A stretch of 64,000 bases of DNA from Clostridium sp. UBA699 (GTDB lineage Bacteria > Bacillota > Clostridia > Clostridiales > Clostridiaceae), in NCBI GenBank assembly GCA_002298915.1, contig DBML01000005.1:29800-93799 (forward strand). Reading direction: 5' to 3'. The notes beneath the pieces were generated by a model. The model ran no database searches and had not been told where the DNA came from. It saw nothing but the letters and a program-made list of their open reading frames with translations. How positions within the stretch are numbered: position 1 is the first letter of the stretch; every line of letters begins with the position of its first letter. A program made the position numbers and the translations under genes. Shown piece after piece: positions 60,223 through 64,000 of the stretch.

Positions 60223-60307
60223 ATAATAACACCTAAATTAAAAATAATCAAACATATTTTTTGATATTTCCTCCCCAGGTCTTTCATTTTTTGCGCATTA
60301 ATGCAAT
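60205..60307 (-). promoter_or_regulatory. (Re)-citrate synthase promoter with two GCAT dyads
   Basis: Minus strand: TTGATT (60246-60251), 17 bp spacer, TATTAT (60223-60228). A perfect dyad AAGCATAAATATGCTT (60205-60220) covers the start point. A second dyad ATTGCATTAATGCGCA (60292-60307, core GCATTAATGC) lies upstream of the -35 box. Half-sites match those of the argGH and GNAT promoters. The rest of the 400 bp gap holds only a terminator near 60380. Confidence 0.6.
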
Positions 60308-60363
60308 TTTTTAAGGAAAATAGGCACTGTGACGAATATAATTGGCACTATTGCCGAAACCGC

Positions 60364-60397
60364 GAAAAAAATCCGCAACCCCGTGATGGGATTGCGG
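60364..60397 (-). terminator. Terminator of the second plsC gene
   Basis: Stem CCGCAATCCC with GGGGTTGCGG on the minus strand (one G-U), followed by ATTTTTTT. Confidence 0.9.
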
Positions 60398-60413
60398 AAC
60401 TCAACTTAACCAG

Positions 60414-61127
60414 TTAGTTCATGTTTTTTACTATCGTGTCGCGCAGAATTTCTGCCAGGCTAGACTGCTCCTCCTTAGCCAGATCGCTGAGAACAACCGG
60501 CTTGCAGATTGTAACGGTCACCTCCGCCCGCTTGATGGCGTTGTGCTTGTTTGCTTCCCTTGCCTTGTATGTCCCGTTTATGGCTACAGGCACTATGCTA
60601 ACCCCCGACTTGGTTGCCAGCTTCATGCTGCCCTTCTTGAACTCGTCCACAGGACCGCCTTTGCTTCTCGTGCCTTCAGGGAAGATGGCCATGTTGTGCC
60701 CAGCCTTGAGGTACTCCACTCCCTGGTTGATAGCCTTGACCGACTCCTTGACGTTTTCCCTGTCTATGAACACGCAGTGTATCTTTTTCATCCAGTAGCT
60801 TATGTACTTATGCTTGAGGATCTCTTTCTTAGCGATAAAGCCTATAGGCCTGTCAGCAGCAGCTATCAGCGCAGGAATATCGAAATAGCCCTGGTGGTTT
60901 GCTATGAAAACACAGGTCCCCTCAGGAAGGTTTTCCCTGCCCCTCACGTTAAGGCTGATGCCTGCCCTCTTGAGGCAGAAATTCGCCCAAAGTATGAGCA
61001 GCTTGTCCATGTACTCCTGTGCTTCCTCTGCAGATTTGTGCTTTGATATGTAGTCCAGCTTCAGTTTGAAGAAAAACGCGCTGGTCATGAACAATGCGAA
61101 TGATGTGTAAAAATAGATAGTTCTCAT
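60414..61127 (-). CDS. plsC: 1-acyl-sn-glycerol-3-phosphate acyltransferase, copy 2
   Basis: This 237-residue PlsC-type enzyme has the catalytic NHQGYFD near residue 76 and FPEGTRSKGG near 150. An N-terminal hydrophobic segment is at about 4-20. It is a clear homologue of the protein at 28130-28840. ATG 61127 lies 6 bp after AAGGAGG, and an upstream ATG at 61157 lacks a site. Two copies may differ in acyl-chain preference. It is monocistronic, with its own terminator. Confidence 0.92.
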   Translation of the reverse strand: MRTIYFYTSFALFMTSAFFFKLKLDYISKHKSAEEAQEYMDKLLILWANFCLKRAGISLNVRGRENLPEGTCVFIANHQGYFDIPALIAAADRPIGFIAKKEILKHKYISYWMKKIHCVFIDRENVKESVKAINQGVEYLKAGHNMAIFPEGTRSKGGPVDEFKKGSMKLATKSGVSIVPVAINGTYKAREANKHNAIKRAEVTVTICKPVVLSDLAKEEQSSLAEILRDTIVKNMN

Positions 61128-61231
61128 ATATGCCTCCTTGGTTTGTATAACATTCATATATTATAGCATAAAATCTGCAAATATGAATATAATTTGGATG
61201 TAAACATTAGTCAAGGAAGGGGTAATCAAAG

Positions 61232-62077
61232 TTGAAGATTTTCCGCAGGGCTTTCCTGTTTATTTCATTAAGTATCTTGGTGGTCCTCTCCGCCTGCTCC
61301 CCAAGCTCAGTGCCTCCTCCAGCCAGCCATGTGATGAGGGTCCACTTCATCGACGTAGGGCAGGGCGACAGCATACTCGTCCAGGCAAACGGCATCAACC
61401 TGCTTATAGATGCCGGGCCTGCGGACAGCGCAGGCAGCCTCACCTCCTATCTGAGGGAGAACGGTGTGCGCAAGCTTCATTATATAGTAGCGACTCATCC
61501 GCACGAGGACCACATCGGAGGGATGCCCGCCGTTATAAGGAACTTCGAAGTCGGCAGCTTCTACGCTCCAAAAGTTGCAGCAGCAACCTCGAATTTCTCT
61601 GAGATGGCCTCCTCTGTGAAGCGCAAGGGCATCAGGATAATCCCCGCACGCTCGGGTGTAAGGCTGGACCTAGGAGCCGGTACCGAATGCCTCCTGCTTT
61701 CCCCCTGCGGCGACGTGTACGACAACCTTAACAACTACTCGGCAGCGGTCAAGCTGACCTACGGCACCTCCTCCTTCCTCTTTACAGGCGACGCAGAGGA
61801 GCTGGGCGAAAGCGAGATCGTCGGGTCATACCCCGACATCGACTGCGATGTGCTCAAGGCCGGTCATCACGGCAGCAGCACCTCGACCACGAACCAGCTG
61901 CTCGAGGCTGCCTCGCCCGAGACGGTGATCATAAGCGTCGGGAAAAGGAACGACTTCGGCCATCCCAGCAGGAAGGTCCTTAACTTGCTTGAAAGCATGG
62001 ACGTCCAGGTCTACAGGACAGACATCGACGGCACTGTTTTGTTTGAGAGTGACGGTAGAAGTGTAAAGAAAATGTAG
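61232..62077 (+). CDS. Extracytoplasmic metallo-beta-lactamase-fold protein, ComEC C-terminal type
   Basis: This 281-residue protein has a lipoprotein signal (LSAC, Cys about residue 22) and an MBL domain like the C-terminal domain of the DNA channel protein ComEC. Metal motifs are THPHEDHIGG near residue 90, GDAEELGE near 188 and GHHGSSTST near 208. The membrane channel domains of ComEC are absent. Stand-alone relatives are thought to be secreted nucleases or phosphodiesterases, but the substrate is unproven. Translation starts at TTG 61232, 9 bp after AAGGAAGGGG. Confidence 0.88.
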   Translation: MKIFRRAFLFISLSILVVLSACSPSSVPPPASHVMRVHFIDVGQGDSILVQANGINLLIDAGPADSAGSLTSYLRENGVRKLHYIVATHPHEDHIGGMPAVIRNFEVGSFYAPKVAAATSNFSEMASSVKRKGIRIIPARSGVRLDLGAGTECLLLSPCGDVYDNLNNYSAAVKLTYGTSSFLFTGDAEELGESEIVGSYPDIDCDVLKAGHHGSSTSTTNQLLEAASPETVIISVGKRNDFGHPSRKVLNLLESMDVQVYRTDIDGTVLFESDGRSVKKM

Positions 62078-62091
62078 CACCCTCACGGATG

Positions 62092-62406
62092 CTACTCTGC
62101 CTTGTTCTGTATCTGGTTTTTCTCATAATTAATGTATTCTGTGGCCTGCCTCCAGAGCTCCTGGGAAGGGATGAACTTCTCAATCTGCATGTAGGCCTCT
62201 TTGACGATGGGTATGTTTGCAAGGTTCGTGCTCTGGACCGACATCAGTATGAACCAGCAGACCGCTATCAGTGCGACCACCTTGATGATGCTGCTGATCA
62301 CGTGGAACAGAATGTACAGAGCTAAAAGTGACAAGACAATCAAAATCAGTGTGTTTGTTGTGATATGAATAGGACTCTTGCTTATAAGATTGTTTATGCC
62401 GTCCAT
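62092..62406 (-). CDS. Small membrane protein of unknown function
   Basis: I do not recognise this 104-residue protein. Two adjacent hydrophobic segments occupy about residues 18-60, followed by a polar tail of about 40 residues. The ATG is preceded by AGGAGG about 7 bp upstream. It is convergent with the MBL protein gene, leaving only 14 bp between stops, and divergent from the PLP decarboxylase gene. It has no visible partner. Confidence 0.7.
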   Translation of the reverse strand: MDGINNLISKSPIHITTNTLILIVLSLLALYILFHVISSIIKVVALIAVCWFILMSVQSTNLANIPIVKEAYMQIEKFIPSQELWRQATEYINYEKNQIQNKAE

Positions 62407-62485
62407 CGTATTCCTCCTGTATATATAATTATGAATATTTTAACATTTTTTTATCCGCATATCCATATATACTTTGTGTGATATC

Positions 62486-62514
62486 TTGTCCGTTATCCCC
62501 AGCTGTTGTAAAAT
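62486..62514 (+). promoter_or_regulatory. Predicted promoter of the PLP decarboxylase gene
   Basis: TTGTCC (62486-62491), 17 bp spacer, TAAAAT (62509-62514). Transcription would start near 62521, which excludes the ATG at that base as start codon. Confidence 0.6.
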
Positions 62515-62544
62515 TTAAGTATGAAAGAATCAAGGAGGGATCTC

Positions 62545-63777
62545 ATGGAACGGAAACTGGACATAATAAGAAACCTGATGCATAAATATGACGGCTCTTT
62601 CTACATATACGATGAGGGAATCATCGCAAGGCAGATAACAGCTCTTAAAGAAAATTTCCCAAGCTACGAGTTCCTGTATTCGGTAAAAACAAATCCTTTC
62701 AGCCCAATCGTGGACTTTGTCGCATCAAACGGCTTCGGAGCAGATGCGGCTTCGGCGGCAGAAGTGTCTATCGGCATGAAAGCGGGACTGCCTCGTGAAA
62801 AGGTTCTGTACTCCACCCCTGGCAAAACCCGCAAGGATATCGAAAAGACTATTGAAAGCTCAATAATAATCGCGGACAGCTACAACGAGCTCCAGCTGAT
62901 AAACGAGGTCGCCATGCAAAGGGGCATGCATATCAATGCAGGCCTGAGGGTAAACGCTGGTTTCACAATGGACGGCGGGGATCAGGGAACGAGCAGCAAG
63001 TTCGGCGTAGACGAGCATACCCTTGAAGGACATGCCCACCTCCTGCGCAGCTTGTCCAACGTAAAGGTAACGGGCATACATGTACATCTCAGGAGCCAGG
63101 TGCTTGAGCACAGCAAGCTCGCGCGCTATTACAAGAAGCTGCTGGAGCTGGCCCTATACTGCAGGGATAAAATCGGTCTCCAGCTTGAGTTCGTCAACCT
63201 CGGCGGAGGGCTCGGTGTTGCCTACTCTTTCAAAAACGATTCGCCTCTTGACATAGCGAAGCTGGGCGAGGAATGCGAATCACTTGCCAGGAGCTTCAAG
63301 GAAAAACTGGACGCCAGGCTGCTTATCGAAACAGGCAGGTTTGTCGTCTGCGAAGCCGGACTGTACGTCACCCGCATAGCCGACATAAAGGAATCCATGG
63401 GGACTAAGTATCTTGTAGTCGAAAAGGGGCTTAACGGTTTCATGAGGCCCTCCATTGCGGAGTTTGTTGCCTCCTATGCGGACAGCATTACAATTTCGAA
63501 AGGGTCCGAGCCTTTGTTCACATCAAAGGACGCTTTTGATTTCCTCATCCCTGAAGGAGATGAGGACAACGTCGAAAAGGTGAGCATCGTGGGAAGCCTG
63601 TGCACCGCAACTGACATTATGGTGAAGGACGCTGTTCTGCCAAAGGCAAGGATAGGAGACATCGTGGTCGTATCCAAAGCCGGAAGCTATTCGTACTCCC
63701 TTTCACCAGTGCTGTTCGCAAGCCATGAGCTGCCTTTCCAGTTCTACCTTATGGCGGACGGGAAAATACTGACATAA
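62545..63777 (+). CDS. Fold-III PLP decarboxylase (diaminopimelate decarboxylase-like)
   Basis: This 410-residue enzyme of the alanine-racemase-fold decarboxylases has the PLP lysine in YSVKTNPF near residue 46, the glycine loop NLGGGLGVAY near 223 and a C-terminal GSLCTATD near 354 with the second-subunit Cys. These fit the Orn/DAP/Arg decarboxylase 2 family. LysA is one candidate. Siderophore-type or carboxynorspermidine-type decarboxylases are others, as no lysine genes are near. ATG 62545 follows AGGAGGG by 5 bp. Confidence 0.8.
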   Translation: MERKLDIIRNLMHKYDGSFYIYDEGIIARQITALKENFPSYEFLYSVKTNPFSPIVDFVASNGFGADAASAAEVSIGMKAGLPREKVLYSTPGKTRKDIEKTIESSIIIADSYNELQLINEVAMQRGMHINAGLRVNAGFTMDGGDQGTSSKFGVDEHTLEGHAHLLRSLSNVKVTGIHVHLRSQVLEHSKLARYYKKLLELALYCRDKIGLQLEFVNLGGGLGVAYSFKNDSPLDIAKLGEECESLARSFKEKLDARLLIETGRFVVCEAGLYVTRIADIKESMGTKYLVVEKGLNGFMRPSIAEFVASYADSITISKGSEPLFTSKDAFDFLIPEGDEDNVEKVSIVGSLCTATDIMVKDAVLPKARIGDIVVVSKAGSYSYSLSPVLFASHELPFQFYLMADGKILT

Positions 63778-63790
63778 GCCTTTCGGCCAA

Positions 63791-63825
63791 TAAAAAAACT
63801 CCAAGCACCAAGTGCCTGGAGTTTT
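63791..63825. terminator. Bidirectional terminator
   Basis: Stem AAAACTCCAAGCAC with GTGCCTGGAGTTTT (mostly paired). It has T-runs in both directions and ends both the decarboxylase gene and the minus-strand rRNA-tRNA transcript. Confidence 0.9.
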
Positions 63826-63856
63826 ATTCTGCATTGAACCTTCCAAAAAATGAAAA

Positions 63857-63931
<75 letters not shown>

Positions 63932-63941
63932 ACGATTTCAT

Positions 63942-63977
63942 ATTTAAACCACCCAGCAGAGGCTGGATGGTTTAAAT
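63942..63977 (-). other. Long hairpin between 5S rRNA and tRNA-Asn
   Basis: A 16 bp stem (one G-U) with a 4-base loop, without a T-run. It is most likely a processing element in the rRNA-tRNA transcript. Confidence 0.7.
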
Positions 63978-63979
63978 TG

Positions 63980-64000
63980 ACCTGGCGACTACCTACCCTC
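63980..64000 (-). rRNA. rrf: 5S rRNA, 3' end only
   Basis: On the minus strand GAGGGTAGGTAGTCGCCAGG fits the conserved 3' end of 5S rRNA. The rest lies beyond the window edge. It indicates an rRNA operon entering from the right and ending in tRNA-Asn. Confidence 0.75.

Overview
The window looks like chromosome from a strictly anaerobic Firmicute of class Clostridia. Supporting signs are the class III fructose-1,6-bisphosphatase, DegV, an AddA/AddB pair, a B12-dependent ribonucleotide reductase, rubredoxin, a pyruvate formate-lyase activase, an (Re)-citrate-synthase-like protein, an LtaS-like enzyme and AGGAGG-type ribosome sites. Coding DNA has moderate GC, AGG is used heavily for arginine, and gaps are AT-rich. 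No phage, CRISPR or defence island was seen. The only mobile-element traces are two short repeat sites. The species cannot be named from sequence alone.

Layout. 1-3 kb: end of a cardiolipin synthase gene, then fbp. 3-7 kb (minus): SDR reductase, a two-gene ABC exporter and DegV. 7-11.6 kb: a DUF2156 protein, then a minus-strand envelope operon (phosphodiester glycosidase, unknown anchored protein, site-2 protease, trmB). 11.7-14.1 kb: zinc-type ABC importer, binding protein divergent from ATPase and permease. 14.1-18.1 kb (minus): cobalamin adenosyltransferase, MocR regulator and two tandem D-Ala-D-Ala ligases. 18.2-21.9 kb: TPP riboswitch with attenuator and thiD-cytX-thiM-thiE salvage operon. 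22-23.4 kb: amino-acid ABC binding protein and permease without ATPase. 23.7-34.4 kb: addA, a GNAT enzyme, plsC, a chemoreceptor and addB. 34.5-37.4 kb: rubredoxin, pflA, nitroreductase, SPFH and NfeD proteins. 37.5-41.3 kb: nadE, a small Cys-rich protein, a CvfB-like protein and a gamma-carbonic anhydrase. 41.5-44.7 kb: nrdJ behind two NrdR-like boxes. 44.9-48.1 kb: LtaS-like enzyme, ECF S component, unknown membrane protein. 48.2-49.7 kb: Lrp-type regulator and panC. 49.7-51.5 kb: DrrAB-like exporter. 51.6-56.4 kb: amino-acid ABC importer plus argG-argH in one operon. 56.6-60 kb: (Re)-citrate synthase and aconitase. 60.4-64 kb: second PlsC, extracytoplasmic metallo-beta-lactamase-fold protein, small membrane protein, fold-III PLP decarboxylase, tRNA-Asn and the 3' end of 5S rRNA.

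Connections. NrdJ needs adenosylcobalamin and the 14.1 kb gene makes that cofactor form. The (Re)-citrate synthase and aconitase would feed citrate towards 2-oxoglutarate and glutamate. The importer-argGH operon could turn imported citrulline and aspartate into arginine.

The most novel signal is regulatory. The importer-argGH promoter and the promoter of the GNAT gene about 29 kb away match at 24 of 29 positions, and both carry a GCAT...ATGC dyad in the spacer. Related dyads lie upstream of the (Re)-citrate synthase. This suggests a small undescribed regulon linking arginine and glutamate-family metabolism. Other dyads sit inside or beside the promoters of the orphan amino-acid importer, the Lrp regulator and the ddl pair.
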